The notes under the pieces are model-generated. The model made no database searches and was not told the origin of the DNA. It saw only the letters and a program-made list of their open reading frames with translations. Source: Altericroceibacterium endophyticum (GTDB lineage Bacteria; Pseudomonadota; Alphaproteobacteria; Sphingomonadales; Sphingomonadaceae). From it: a stretch of 64,000 nucleotides of DNA. This document shows, in pieces, positions 56,612 through 64,000 of this stretch. How positions within the stretch are numbered: position 1 is the stretch's first letter; every line of letters begins with the position of its first letter. The DNA lies in assembly GCF_009827595.1 (NCBI RefSeq), contig NZ_WTYT01000001.1:372001-436000 (forward strand). Direction: 5' to 3'. The translations under genes and the position numbers were made by a program.

Positions 56612-57165
56612 TAAGCCCGATCAACCCCCGGGCAAGGCAGGATCGTTTCGGCCGCAAGATCAACCGCGACCACTCCCGCATACTCGCGCTCTCCATTCCC
56701 TGGCTCACGGTGCTGATCGGTTCGCTGGTTCCGTTATTGCCTATTATCACGCCAGTCCCGGTGGTTCCGCCACTGGCCTTCATCACCATGCTTGCATGGC
56801 GGCTGGTGCGTCCCGGTTTGTTGCCCTTATGGGCAGGCGTCCCCTTTGGTCTGGTGGACGACCTTTTTTCAGGCCAACCCTTTGGCAGCGGCATTCTGCT
56901 CTTTTCACTCGCGCTGATTGCGATTGAGGCGCTTGAAATGCGTTTCCCATGGCGGTCCTTCTTTCAGGACTGGCTCACGGCATCGGTGCTCATCACGGCC
57001 TATCTGCTTTGCTGCTGGCTGTTTTCCGGTGCGATTCCCGGCCATGTACAGCTTACAGTCATTGTTCCTCAGATATTGCTTTCGCTTGTTCTTTTCCCTG
57101 TAATTGCCCGTATGGTTTCCGTCTTTGACCGGTTCCGGCTTATGCGGGTTCGGCGCGTCGGCTAA
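56608..57165 (+). CDS. mreD: Rod-shape protein MreD
   Basis: 185 residues, with five or six membrane segments and the family's GVPFGLVDDLFSGQPFG. Inner-membrane partner of MreC. N-terminus is unusually basic (ARQDRFGRKINRDHSRI). Followed after 8 nt by the PBP2 gene. Confidence 0.92.
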   Translation: MISPINPRARQDRFGRKINRDHSRILALSIPWLTVLIGSLVPLLPIITPVPVVPPLAFITMLAWRLVRPGLLPLWAGVPFGLVDDLFSGQPFGSGILLFSLALIAIEALEMRFPWRSFFQDWLTASVLITAYLLCCWLFSGAIPGHVQLTVIVPQILLSLVLFPVIARMVSVFDRFRLMRVRRVG

Positions 57166-57173
57166 AGCTAGAA

Positions 57174-59207
57174 ATGAAAAAACGAACCACCCCTGCGGCT
57201 CTTCGCCAGACATTCGACCGTCGCAGCTTTGCGATCGGATCGGTGCAGGGCGGTGTGGGTTTGATCCTCGCTGCGCGAATGGGATATATCGCCGTTGCCG
57301 AGAATGAAAAATATGAGATGGAGTCCGAAAGCAACCGGGTCAATCTCAGCCTGATCCCGCCGCGCCGTGGCTGGATCCTCGATCGCAATGGGGCCCCCCT
57401 CGCCTCAAATGAAGCCGATTTCCGCGTCGATATTATTCCTGACCGACTGGTGAATGCAGAACAGGCGGTCGATACGCTCGGTGAATTGCTGCATCTCACG
57501 CCCGTCGAGATACAGGATCTCAAAGACAAGCTGGAAGATTCGCGCGGGTTTCAGCCGGTCCAGGTGGCAAGCGGATTGGATTATGACGAATTTGCGGCAG
57601 TCAGCGTGCGTCTTCCCGATCTGCCGGGCGTCGTCCCTCAGCGCGGTTTCTCGCGTTATTATCCCACCGGCCCCTCTGTTGGTCACCTGATCGGATATGT
57701 TGGGGCCGCTTCTGCCGAAGAATATGAAGAAGAGCCCATTCCGCTCTTGGTGACGCCGGGGTTCAAATTGGGAAAAGACGGGCTGGAAAAACAGTTCGAA
57801 CAGACCCTGCGCGGTCAGCCCGGTGCCCGCAGGGTTGAAGTGACGGCCAGCGGCCGGATCGTGCGCGATCTCGAAACGCGGGAAGATGTGCAGGGACAGG
57901 CGATCCAGCTGGCTATTGATGGCCCGCTGCAGGATTACGCCGCACGGCGCATCGGTCTGGAATCCGGTTCGGCCGTCGTGATTGACTGTGTCACGGGCGA
58001 TCTGATGTGCATGGCCTCCATGCCGAGCTTTGACCCCAACAGTTTTTCCGATGGGATCGGGCGCGTCGAATATAAGATGCTGAGCGAGAACGACCGCGTT
58101 CCGCTGCGTAACAAGGTCTTGAAAGGACTGTATCCGCCCGGCTCTACCGTAAAGCCGATGGTGGCCATGTCCTTTCTGGAGGCCGGCCTCGATCCGGAGG
58201 CCAGTACTGTCTGCACCGGCGGCCTGAGGGTCGGCAATCGTGTGTTCCACTGCTGGAACCGGCGCGGACATGGCCGGGTGAACATGGCCAAGGGCATCTA
58301 TCAAAGCTGCGATGTCTATTTCTATCACTTTGCCCAGAAGCTGGGCATGGATGTGATCGCGCCCATGGCCCATCGTTGCGGCATGGGGCAGCAATTCCCG
58401 CTGCCTGTCGCCAGTCAATTCTATGGCACAGTGCCCGATCCCGCTTGGAAGCTGAAGAAGTATGGCCGCGAATGGCAGCCTTACGATACGGTGAATGCCA
58501 CAATCGGTCAGGGCTATATGCTCGCCAATCCACTGCAACTTGCGGTGATGGCGGCGCGTCTGGCAACGGGCAAGAAGGTGATGCCGCGGCTTATGCTGGA
58601 TGGCTCTCAGCCAACCTTTGACAGCATGAATTTCCATGGCAACCACGTGGAAGTGATCCAGAATGCCATGAGCGATGTGGTCAACGGACCGGGCACAGCC
58701 GGCCGTGCGAGGTTGCCAGTTGATGATATTCTGATGGCGGGTAAAACCGGCACAGCGCAGGTCGTCAGCCTTAACGTATCCAGCGGCAAAGGCGGACCTT
58801 GGAAATACCGCGATCACGGCCTCTTCATCTTTTTCGCGCCCTTCAACAATCCGCGTTATGCGGGCGCCGTCGTGATCGAGCATGGCGGCGGTTCTGGTGC
58901 AGCCTATCCGGTTGCACGGGATATCATGACTTTCCTGTTCGATCCGGCTAAGGGGCTGGAGGCGCTGCACGCGCTTGAAAAACAATGGGGTGGCACTGCG
59001 CAGGAAAGGCTTGCCGCGCGCTATTCAAAATATGCCGCCGAGGCAGGCGTGGACGTGCCACCTGCACCGAGCGATCCTGCAACTCTGGTCAAACATGTGG
59101 ATGCTGAAGCGCGTGCAGCGGCGCAACCTGCGGCGATGGCTACCGGAGCGATCAGACCTCGGCCTGATCCTGTTGCCGGGGACACACGGACGGAGCCGGA
59201 TACATGA
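57174..59207 (+). CDS. mrdA: Penicillin-binding protein 2, elongation transpeptidase
   Basis: 677 residues. N-terminal membrane segment (about 20-38), pedestal dimerisation domain (IPPRRGWILDRNGAPLASN; GFSRYYPTG), and transpeptidase domain with Ser324 in PPGSTVKPM, SCD in YQSCDVYFYHFA, and Lys524-Thr-Gly in MAGKTGTAQVV. Cross-links peptidoglycan during cell elongation together with RodA. Carries an extra Ala/Pro-rich tail of about 60 residues. ATGA overlap with rodA. Confidence 0.96.
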   Translation: MKKRTTPAALRQTFDRRSFAIGSVQGGVGLILAARMGYIAVAENEKYEMESESNRVNLSLIPPRRGWILDRNGAPLASNEADFRVDIIPDRLVNAEQAVDTLGELLHLTPVEIQDLKDKLEDSRGFQPVQVASGLDYDEFAAVSVRLPDLPGVVPQRGFSRYYPTGPSVGHLIGYVGAASAEEYEEEPIPLLVTPGFKLGKDGLEKQFEQTLRGQPGARRVEVTASGRIVRDLETREDVQGQAIQLAIDGPLQDYAARRIGLESGSAVVIDCVTGDLMCMASMPSFDPNSFSDGIGRVEYKMLSENDRVPLRNKVLKGLYPPGSTVKPMVAMSFLEAGLDPEASTVCTGGLRVGNRVFHCWNRRGHGRVNMAKGIYQSCDVYFYHFAQKLGMDVIAPMAHRCGMGQQFPLPVASQFYGTVPDPAWKLKKYGREWQPYDTVNATIGQGYMLANPLQLAVMAARLATGKKVMPRLMLDGSQPTFDSMNFHGNHVEVIQNAMSDVVNGPGTAGRARLPVDDILMAGKTGTAQVVSLNVSSGKGGPWKYRDHGLFIFFAPFNNPRYAGAVVIEHGGGSGAAYPVARDIMTFLFDPAKGLEALHALEKQWGGTAQERLAARYSKYAAEAGVDVPPAPSDPATLVKHVDAEARAAAQPAAMATGAIRPRPDPVAGDTRTEPDT

Positions 59208-60322
59208 ATTCCTCTATCCTGCCCGGCCCACTTTCCACCCTGCCCTGGCGCGTGCTGATCCCGCTAACATTGCTGACCTGCTTCGGCGCCATGGTTCTCT
59301 ATTCTGCTGCCGGCGGATCCTTGCAGCCTTTCGCAACCAATCACCTCCTACGCTATGGCGTCTTTCTGGTGATGGCGCTGATCATGTCGCTGTTTCCGCA
59401 AAATTTGGTCCGGCTTGGGGCATATCCTGCCTATGGTGCCGTGCTTATCCTGCTGGTGCTGGTCGAAGCATTGGGGGCAATGGGCGGCGGTAGTCAGCGC
59501 TGGCTTGAGCTTGGCTTTGTCCGGCTGCAACCGTCAGAGTTGATGAAACCGGTTATCGTGCTGGTGCTGGCGGCTTTCTATCATTCCCTGCCCGCGAGTA
59601 TGGTTGGCAGCTGGCGCGCTCTCATTCCTGCTGGTGTCCTTATCGCACTTCCAACTGGACTGGTCCTGATGCAGCCTGACCTTGGCACTGCGCTGGCGAT
59701 TGTCTTTGGCGCGGGCGTCATCATGTTTCTTGCAGGTTTGCCGATGCGCTGGTTTGTCGGCGCGGGCGTTGCCGCAATGGTTGCGATCCCCCTCGCCTTC
59801 ATTTTCGGATTGAAGGATTATCAGAAGCGGCGGGTGACGACCTTCCTTGATCCTGAAAGTGACCCCTTGGGGGCCGGCTATCATATTACCCAGTCGAAGA
59901 TCGCGATTGGGTCCGGGGGCCTGGATGGCAAAGGGTTTGGCAATGGCTCCCAAAGTCACCTGAATTACCTTCCTGAGCCTCATACGGACTTCGTATTTGC
60001 CACCATGGCCGAAGAATGGGGTTTGATCGGCGGATTACTGGTGCTGTTGATTTTCGGGATCGTTTTGCGTTGGGGACTGACCGTGGCCCGAAACGCACCC
60101 GATCGTTTTTCTCAGCTGCTTGCCGCCGGGATGACGGCCACGATCTTCTTCTACGCCTCGATCAATTTGATGATGGTGATGGGGCTTGCTCCCGTTGTCG
60201 GCATTCCCTTGCCCTGGATGAGCCATGGCGGCTCATCTATGATGACGAATATGATTTGTATCGGCACGCTGATGATGGTCGATCGCTGGACAAAAACGGG
60301 CAATCGCAGCAATTTTTCATAA
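59204..60322 (+). CDS. rodA: Rod-shape glycosyltransferase RodA (SEDS family)
   Basis: 372 residues, ten membrane segments. SEDS signatures: LGFVRLQPSELMKPVIVL (key RLQPSELMK), LMQPDLGTAL, SQSHLNYLPEPHTDFVFA (Glu-x-His-Thr-Asp), and the final PWMSHGGSSM. Polymerises glycan strands from lipid II together with PBP2. Last gene of the rod-shape operon; no clear hairpin follows before tRNA-Lys. Confidence 0.96.
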   Translation: MNSSILPGPLSTLPWRVLIPLTLLTCFGAMVLYSAAGGSLQPFATNHLLRYGVFLVMALIMSLFPQNLVRLGAYPAYGAVLILLVLVEALGAMGGGSQRWLELGFVRLQPSELMKPVIVLVLAAFYHSLPASMVGSWRALIPAGVLIALPTGLVLMQPDLGTALAIVFGAGVIMFLAGLPMRWFVGAGVAAMVAIPLAFIFGLKDYQKRRVTTFLDPESDPLGAGYHITQSKIAIGSGGLDGKGFGNGSQSHLNYLPEPHTDFVFATMAEEWGLIGGLLVLLIFGIVLRWGLTVARNAPDRFSQLLAAGMTATIFFYASINLMMVMGLAPVVGIPLPWMSHGGSSMMTNMICIGTLMMVDRWTKTGNRSNFS

Positions 60323-60418
60323 AAATGCAAAAATCCCGGATCTGCCCCCTTTCATTCTTTTTCGCAGCCGTTATACGAGCGTCTCCCGACGATTCGACGG
60401 GACGGCAATTGCCAGTGT

Positions 60419-60494
<76 letters not shown>

Positions 60495-60581
60495 TTTTTC
60501 TTCCATAAAAACAGCAGTATCGGTCTTGGCGACCGGGTTCATCCTGACGGTGATAGCGGACATTAGATAGCCAAAACCCCA

Positions 60582-60862
60582 TTGCGTCAGCTTCGCATTT
60601 CGACTGCGCGGGACGACGCACATATCGTCGTCAGCATTTCAGACGGTGGTCCCGGTATTTCGTCGGAAACCGCTGACCGCCTGTTCCAGCCCTTCGTGAC
60701 CGACAAGTCCAATAGCATGACGGTGGGGCTGTCGATCTGCCGCGCGGCGGTATCGCTGCTCATGGTGGCGAGCTGTGGTTCGACAGCGCAAGCTCGACAG
60801 GGGTGACTTTCCACATCAACCTGTGGCTGGCGGATTTGAATTGGCCCCGGCCCCGGCGGTGA
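60582..60862 (+). pseudogene. Remnant of a sensor histidine kinase (FixL-like ATPase domain)
   Basis: One frame reads RDDAHIVVSISDGGPGIS ... RLFQPFVTDKSNSMTVGLSICRAAV, i.e. G1, F and G2 boxes of a HATPase_c domain; a one-base shift near 60750-60762 restores AHGGELWFDSASSTGVTFHINLWL and ends at 60862. The N-terminal sensor and H-box are missing. The G-M-x-VGLSICR text and WF ending recall FixL-type kinases. Truncated and frameshifted, hence inactive. Confidence 0.7.
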
Positions 60863-60907
60863 CGCCATGATTTCAACGAGGGATGAACGGTCGATCTCAG
60901 GCGACTC

Positions 60908-62176
60908 TCAGGCCGCCTTACCATGCGAACGCGCACCGGGACGGTAATCGGGATGCCGATATTCCGGGACGAAGAGGACGATCAGTGCTGCAATGGCCGC
61001 GCAAACGGGCACGGTCGACAGTGCGAAGCCGAAACTGCCGCCGCTTCGGTCGGCGAGAAATCCCACAAGGGGTTGGAAGATCATCGCGCCGGCGATGCCG
61101 ATCATGTTGACGAATGCGATCACGGTACCGACCAGCTGGTTTGTCTGCCCTTCCTTGGCCATCGTGAAGGTCAGCATCTGGAACCCACCGAAGAAGCCCG
61201 CGATAAACAGCAGCGCACCCTCCAGAAATACCGAAAGCGGCAAATAGAGAACTGCGGCATAAGCGAGAGCAGTGAGGAGAGCGCCGCCGAAAATGAGATA
61301 TTTACGGTGTCCGAGAAAATCAGAAAGCCACCCGCCGACAAGACTGCCGAGCGCCATGCCCCAGAAGATCATCGAGACTATCGCCTCCGCCACTACCGGG
61401 GAGAGGTGATGATCCCTGGTCAACTCGGTCGTGCCCCAGAGGCCACCATAGACATTGACTGGCATGTAATAGAGCAGACCGATCAGCGAGAGCGCCCAGA
61501 TGCGCCTATCGCCCAGCACGACGGCCAGACTGTCCCGGACATGCTCGATCGGCGCGGTATCGGCTGTTACCGCTGGCGAAACGGGTTCTTTCAAAAAGCG
61601 ATAGGCGAACAGGAAAACACCAAGGCCGACAAGCCCCGTCGCGACGAATACAATCCGCCAGTTGGAGCCTGCAATCGCGTCCGATAAGGCCACGGCACCG
61701 ACTGCGACGCCCAACATGCCGACCGCGTTCACGCCGCCCGACAGCAGCGCAAAGCGTTCCGGCGCAAACCAGTGATTGACCAGCCAGAGCGCGCCAACAA
61801 AGGCGAACGACGCGCCGAAGCCGGTCAGCAGACGGCCGGCCCCACCGATCCACATATTGTCCGTGCACGCAAAGACGAGAACGCCGAACGAGCAGGCGAA
61901 ACTACCCAGCAGGATGAAGCGGCGTGCGCCGAAGCGATCGAGCAGCAGCCCAACGACGATCTGCATCGGCGCGTAAATCCAGAAGAAGAGGCTAGAGAGC
62001 GATCCGAAGCCGGAATTCGAAAGATGATAGAAGGTCGCGATCGCCTGCGCGTCGAGGCTCGGCTCGATACGAGTGACAAATTCGAACAGAAAGAAGATCG
62101 AGCCAATGGCAAAAGCAATCCAGGCAGCGCGCATGATCGATTGGTCACTAAAAGGAGGATTGTCGAAGACGTTCAT
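60908..62176 (-). CDS. Major facilitator superfamily transporter
   Basis: 422 residues from the ATG at 62176 (MNVFDNPPFSD). Twelve membrane segments; MFS loop motif in the first half (GLLLDRFGARRFILLG, compare G-x-x-x-D-R-x-G-R-R) and again in the second (LVGGWLSDFLGHRKYLIFGG). N-terminal FFLFEFVTRIEPSL resembles the anion/sugar-acid or nitrate-like MFS branches, but no substrate can be named. It stands alone in the accessory region between a decayed kinase and an IS fragment. Confidence 0.88.
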   Translation of the reverse strand: MNVFDNPPFSDQSIMRAAWIAFAIGSIFFLFEFVTRIEPSLDAQAIATFYHLSNSGFGSLSSLFFWIYAPMQIVVGLLLDRFGARRFILLGSFACSFGVLVFACTDNMWIGGAGRLLTGFGASFAFVGALWLVNHWFAPERFALLSGGVNAVGMLGVAVGAVALSDAIAGSNWRIVFVATGLVGLGVFLFAYRFLKEPVSPAVTADTAPIEHVRDSLAVVLGDRRIWALSLIGLLYYMPVNVYGGLWGTTELTRDHHLSPVVAEAIVSMIFWGMALGSLVGGWLSDFLGHRKYLIFGGALLTALAYAAVLYLPLSVFLEGALLFIAGFFGGFQMLTFTMAKEGQTNQLVGTVIAFVNMIGIAGAMIFQPLVGFLADRSGGSFGFALSTVPVCAAIAALIVLFVPEYRHPDYRPGARSHGKAA

Positions 62177-62235
62177 CTTAGCACGACGAGATTTCCCGGC
62201 AACCGCCCGCCCCAATCTTCGTCCTTTTCTCACGC

Positions 62236-62445
62236 TTGGCCAACCGCAACATCGTCGCCTGCATCGGCTCAAGAGCAAATCGGGAGGTTCAAATCGAGCA
62301 CGATGCCATAGTCCAACACCAGCGGCACAAGGTCGAGAATATGGTCGGAAAGCTCAAGGACTGGTGCCGCATCCAAACCCACTATGATCGAAGCGCCCAC
62401 ACTTTCACGTCCGATATCTGCATCACAGCAACCGTCATCTCCTAA
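62236..62445 (+). pseudogene. C-terminal fragment of an IS5-family transposase
   Basis: Reads IVACIGSRANREVQIEHDA, QRHKVENMVGKLKDWCRI and YDRSAHTFTSDICITATVI before a stop, closely resembling the end of IS5-group DDE transposases (Y-RQRHKVENMFGKLKDWRRI). The catalytic Glu lies in KVENM. The N-terminal two thirds and the terminal repeats were not found. Confidence 0.75.
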
Positions 62446-62634
62446 CTGAATCAGTGCCCTCGCCTGCTGGATCACGCAGCTGCGTTGCCCTCTGGATATT
62501 CCTGCTCCTGTACCTCTGCGTGGCTGAACATGATCCAGTTTCGGGCGAAAGACCGGCCTCCATCAGCCTGCATCTTACCGGAAGATGTACACAATCCTCC
62601 GATCAGCGAACTGATGGAGGCGCGACGCCGGGTT

Positions 62635-63024
62635 TCAACTGCGAGCATTGAGAAGATAGCGCGCAACGCGATCCAGATCCTCAAGCCTGCCCGTGGTCAT
62701 CACAGAAAGAGGAGTGTGGTCCTCCAACGCTAGGTTTGGCGAGCGTAGCCACCCCGGCATGCGATCGGGCGGCAACTGTGTCCCGAGCGAAGCGTATATC
62801 GAGAGTACCGCCCCGATCCGGATGATGACCATCTCCGCTATCGGCACAGGCTCATGGGCCTGAATGCGGATGCGCAGGTCCTCGAAAACAGCAGGTTCTC
62901 GGATACCGAGGATCTGTGTCTGCTCCGCTTCTGTTAGCTTCCATTCGCTGGCGATGTTGAGGAAGCCTCGCAGCGCCGCGCCGCCATGGCGCACAGGATC
63001 CAGTTCGGCAAAGCCTCCCGCCAT
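62635..63024 (-). CDS. DUF2384 (Xre/MbcA/ParS-type) antitoxin
   Basis: 129 residues from the ATG at 63024. N-terminal HTH-like part GAALRGFLNIASEWKLTEAEQTQILGI and C-terminal toxin-binding part (RIGAVLSIYASLGTQLP, GWLRSPNLALEDHTPLSVM, LEDLDRVARYLLNA). Such antitoxins normally precede a RES-domain toxin that degrades NAD. The 189 nt downstream (62446-62634) contain no RES-like text, so the toxin is probably missing. ATG overlaps the preceding stop (TGATG), so it followed another gene in an operon. Confidence 0.75.
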   Translation of the reverse strand: MAGGFAELDPVRHGGAALRGFLNIASEWKLTEAEQTQILGIREPAVFEDLRIRIQAHEPVPIAEMVIIRIGAVLSIYASLGTQLPPDRMPGWLRSPNLALEDHTPLSVMTTGRLEDLDRVARYLLNARS

Positions 63025-63185
63025 CACAGGTACACTCCGGCATCAATGGCCCCGATCATGTCAAGAATGAAGGCGAGGCCTTCCTCGGACTGCTCGGCCC
63101 GTTCGATCGGCGTCTCGCCACCCAGCCAGTAATGCCGGCGGTTCATGAAGTGGATCGTCTGTACCAGATCGCCCCCATAGAGCGT
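63024..63185 (-). pseudogene. C-terminal fragment of a second DUF2384-like protein, 5' end replaced by an IS
   Basis: Reads GDLVQTIHFMNRRHYWLGGETPIERAEQSEEGLAFILDMIGAIDAGVYL (key parts WLGGETPIERAEQSEEG and IGAIDAGVYL), which looks like the ParS-type end of an Xre/MbcA protein. At 63186 the frame joins IS3 transposase text (VSGR), giving a chimeric open frame without a proper start. The original N-terminus is lost. Confidence 0.5.
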
Positions 63186-63600
63186 CCTGCCAGACACCAT
63201 CTGATCATGGACGAAGTCCAAGCTCCAGCGCTGGTTCGGCAACGCCAGCATCGGAGCAGGCGCTCTGGTCCCGACAGACAGCACGCCTGCGGCTGCGTCG
63301 TCGCCTCACCGCCAGCCCTTCCTCCTTGTAGAGCCTCTGGGTCTTCTTGCGGTTGATCATCACGCCCTCCCGGCGCAGCAGGATGTGCAGACGGCGATAG
63401 CCGAACCGGCGACGCTGGTTGGCCAGTTCGCGCAGCTTCTCGCGCAAACCGGCGTCATCGTCCCTGGTGGAACGGTAACGCACACTCTTGCGATCGGCAT
63501 CAATGACACGGCACGCCCGCCGCTCGCTCATCCTGTGGCATCCCTTGAGATGAGCGACAGCTTCCCTCTTGGCAGCGGGCGTCAGAACTTTTTTGCCAAA
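63186..63600 (-). pseudogene. IS3-family transposase OrfB, truncated and frameshifted
   Basis: In the -1 frame relative to orfA: LTPAAKREAVAHLKGCHRMSERRACRVI ... RFGYRRLHILLRREG ... NRKKTQRLYKEEGLAVRRRRSRRRAV (HTH_21-type region), then a 4-bp tandem duplication TGTCTGTC (63273-63280) shifts the frame; the correct frame resumes at GTRAPAPMLALPNQRWSLDFV. Truncated at 63186 before the catalytic core. Confidence 0.8.
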
Positions 63601-63848
63601 AGATCTTTCAGCGCAGCCTGATCGAGCATGGCATCGGCCAGCAATCGCTTCAGCTTCGCGTTCTCGCTCTCCAGCTCCTTCAGTCGCCGGGCCTCAGACA
63701 CTTCCAGTCCGCCATACTTCGACTTCCAGTTGTAGATCGTCGCTTCGGATATACCGTGCCGGCGGGCCAGGTCGGCAGTCTTCGCGCCAGCCTCGGCCTC
63801 CTTCAGCACGCCGATGATCTGCTCTTCCGAAAACCTCGTTCTCTTCAT
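63582..63848 (-). CDS. IS3-family transposase OrfA
   Basis: 88 residues, intact. MKRTRFSEEQIIGVLKEAEAG then a helix-turn-helix (TADLARRHGISEATIYNWKSKYGG) and a leucine zipper (RRLKELESENAKLKRLLAD) used for dimerisation. Ends LLAKKF at the A-AAA-AAG slippery site that would produce OrfAB. With orfB broken, OrfA alone can at most act as a repressor. Confidence 0.9.
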   Translation of the reverse strand: MKRTRFSEEQIIGVLKEAEAGAKTADLARRHGISEATIYNWKSKYGGLEVSEARRLKELESENAKLKRLLADAMLDQAALKDLLAKKF

Positions 63849-63910
63849 CTCGTCCGTCCTTCCATCGGGGCCGGACTCTAATCAAGCGTGGAGGAAAATC
63901 AGGGGGTCAC

Positions 63911-64000
63911 GTCACTGAGATCTCCAGCCAGCATACAAATGACTGGTGAGGGTAGTTCCAGTGGCTGATCCACCCAGCGGTCCCACTCTTGTTGCCAGAG
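63911..64000 (-). other. Unassigned reading frame interrupted by the IS
   Basis: A minus-strand frame entering from the right edge reads LWQQEWDRWVDQPLELPSP and VICMLAGDLSDVT up to the IS end. It looks protein-like (Trp-rich), so the IS may have inserted into or beside a gene continuing outside the window. Family unknown. Confidence 0.25.

Larger units (their letters stand above)
63186..63910 (-). mobile_element. Truncated IS3-family insertion sequence
   Basis: The left end is marked by the inverted-repeat-like CCTGATTTTCCTCCACGC (on the minus strand near 63887-63905), followed by orfA and a frameshifted orfB. orfA ends at the slippery heptamer A-AAA-AAG, the classic -1 frameshift site of IS3 elements. 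orfB breaks off after DFVHDQMVSGR, about one third into the integrase core, so the other end and the DDE residues are missing. Confidence 0.8.

Noticed and set aside
57405-58985. A 526-codon open frame antisense to mrdA
   Set aside because: It lies wholly opposite a certain PBP2 gene with all active-site motifs; its length follows from GC-rich codon bias.
62472-62733. Short frames on both strands downstream of the DUF2384 antitoxin, considered as a RES toxin
   Set aside because: Neither shows RES-domain text; lengths are too short and no ribosome site precedes them.

Overview
The window reads as a chromosomal segment of an alphaproteobacterium of the order Sphingomonadales. This is inferred from the dusB-ntrB-ntrC-ntrY-ntrX-hfq-hflX gene order, a fused ispDF gene, a mannonate dehydratase whose active-site numbering matches (from memory) the Novosphingobium enzyme, a TonB receptor beside sugar-catabolic genes, and moderately high GC. 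Genus cannot be set from the sequence alone. There is no rRNA gene and no CRISPR array.

Layout. 1-7760: 3' end of a dihydrolipoamide dehydrogenase gene, a 57-residue orphan protein, and a complete TetR-controlled RND tripartite efflux pump. 7817-10148: an acetyltransferase gene, then a decayed accessory patch holding a UvrA-like fragment, a broken HNH-type toxin tip and its broken Tdi1-like immunity gene. 10149-25971: a hexuronate/glucuronide utilisation locus. It has a TRAP transporter, UxuB, UxaC, a GntR regulator, ManD, KdgK, a TonB-dependent receptor, a type-B carboxylesterase and a secreted GH2 enzyme with a malectin-like tail. Together these cover outer-membrane uptake, ester and glycoside cleavage, inner-membrane uptake and every step from D-glucuronate to KDPG. 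KDPG aldolase is not in the window. 25972-27650: gene-poor, with a frameshifted ClbS/DfsB gene, ending at tRNA-Ser(TGA).

27801-60494 is dense core genome: a wall-enzyme to replication to translation run (mltB-like, rlpA-like, dac, tmk, holB, metG, tatD, MBL hydrolase, 55-residue membrane protein, mazG); the nitrogen-regulation/RNA-chaperone block on the minus strand (hflX, a tandem-Sm hfq, ntrX, ntrY, ntrC, ntrB, dusB); ispDF, pncC, a COQ10/RatA-type START protein, lipA, a beta-carbonic anhydrase, a NYN-OST-HTH protein, a DUF1206 membrane protein, mutL; and the rod-shape operon mreBCD-mrdA-rodA, closed by tRNA-Lys(CTT).

60495-64000, beyond tRNA-Lys, is again accessory: a decayed histidine kinase, an MFS transporter, an IS5-type transposase tail, a DUF2384 (Xre/MbcA/ParS-type) antitoxin preceded by a second DUF2384-like fragment, and a truncated, frameshifted IS3-family element that runs into that fragment.

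Most notable: the glucuronide locus with one shared operator-like motif at both of its divergent promoters, the double-Sm Hfq, an HflX gene whose best start is CTG, an RlpA-like protein lacking the usual catalytic residues, and a toxin/immunity pair broken at short indels including a G8 run. All function calls rest on motif recognition; no database search was run.
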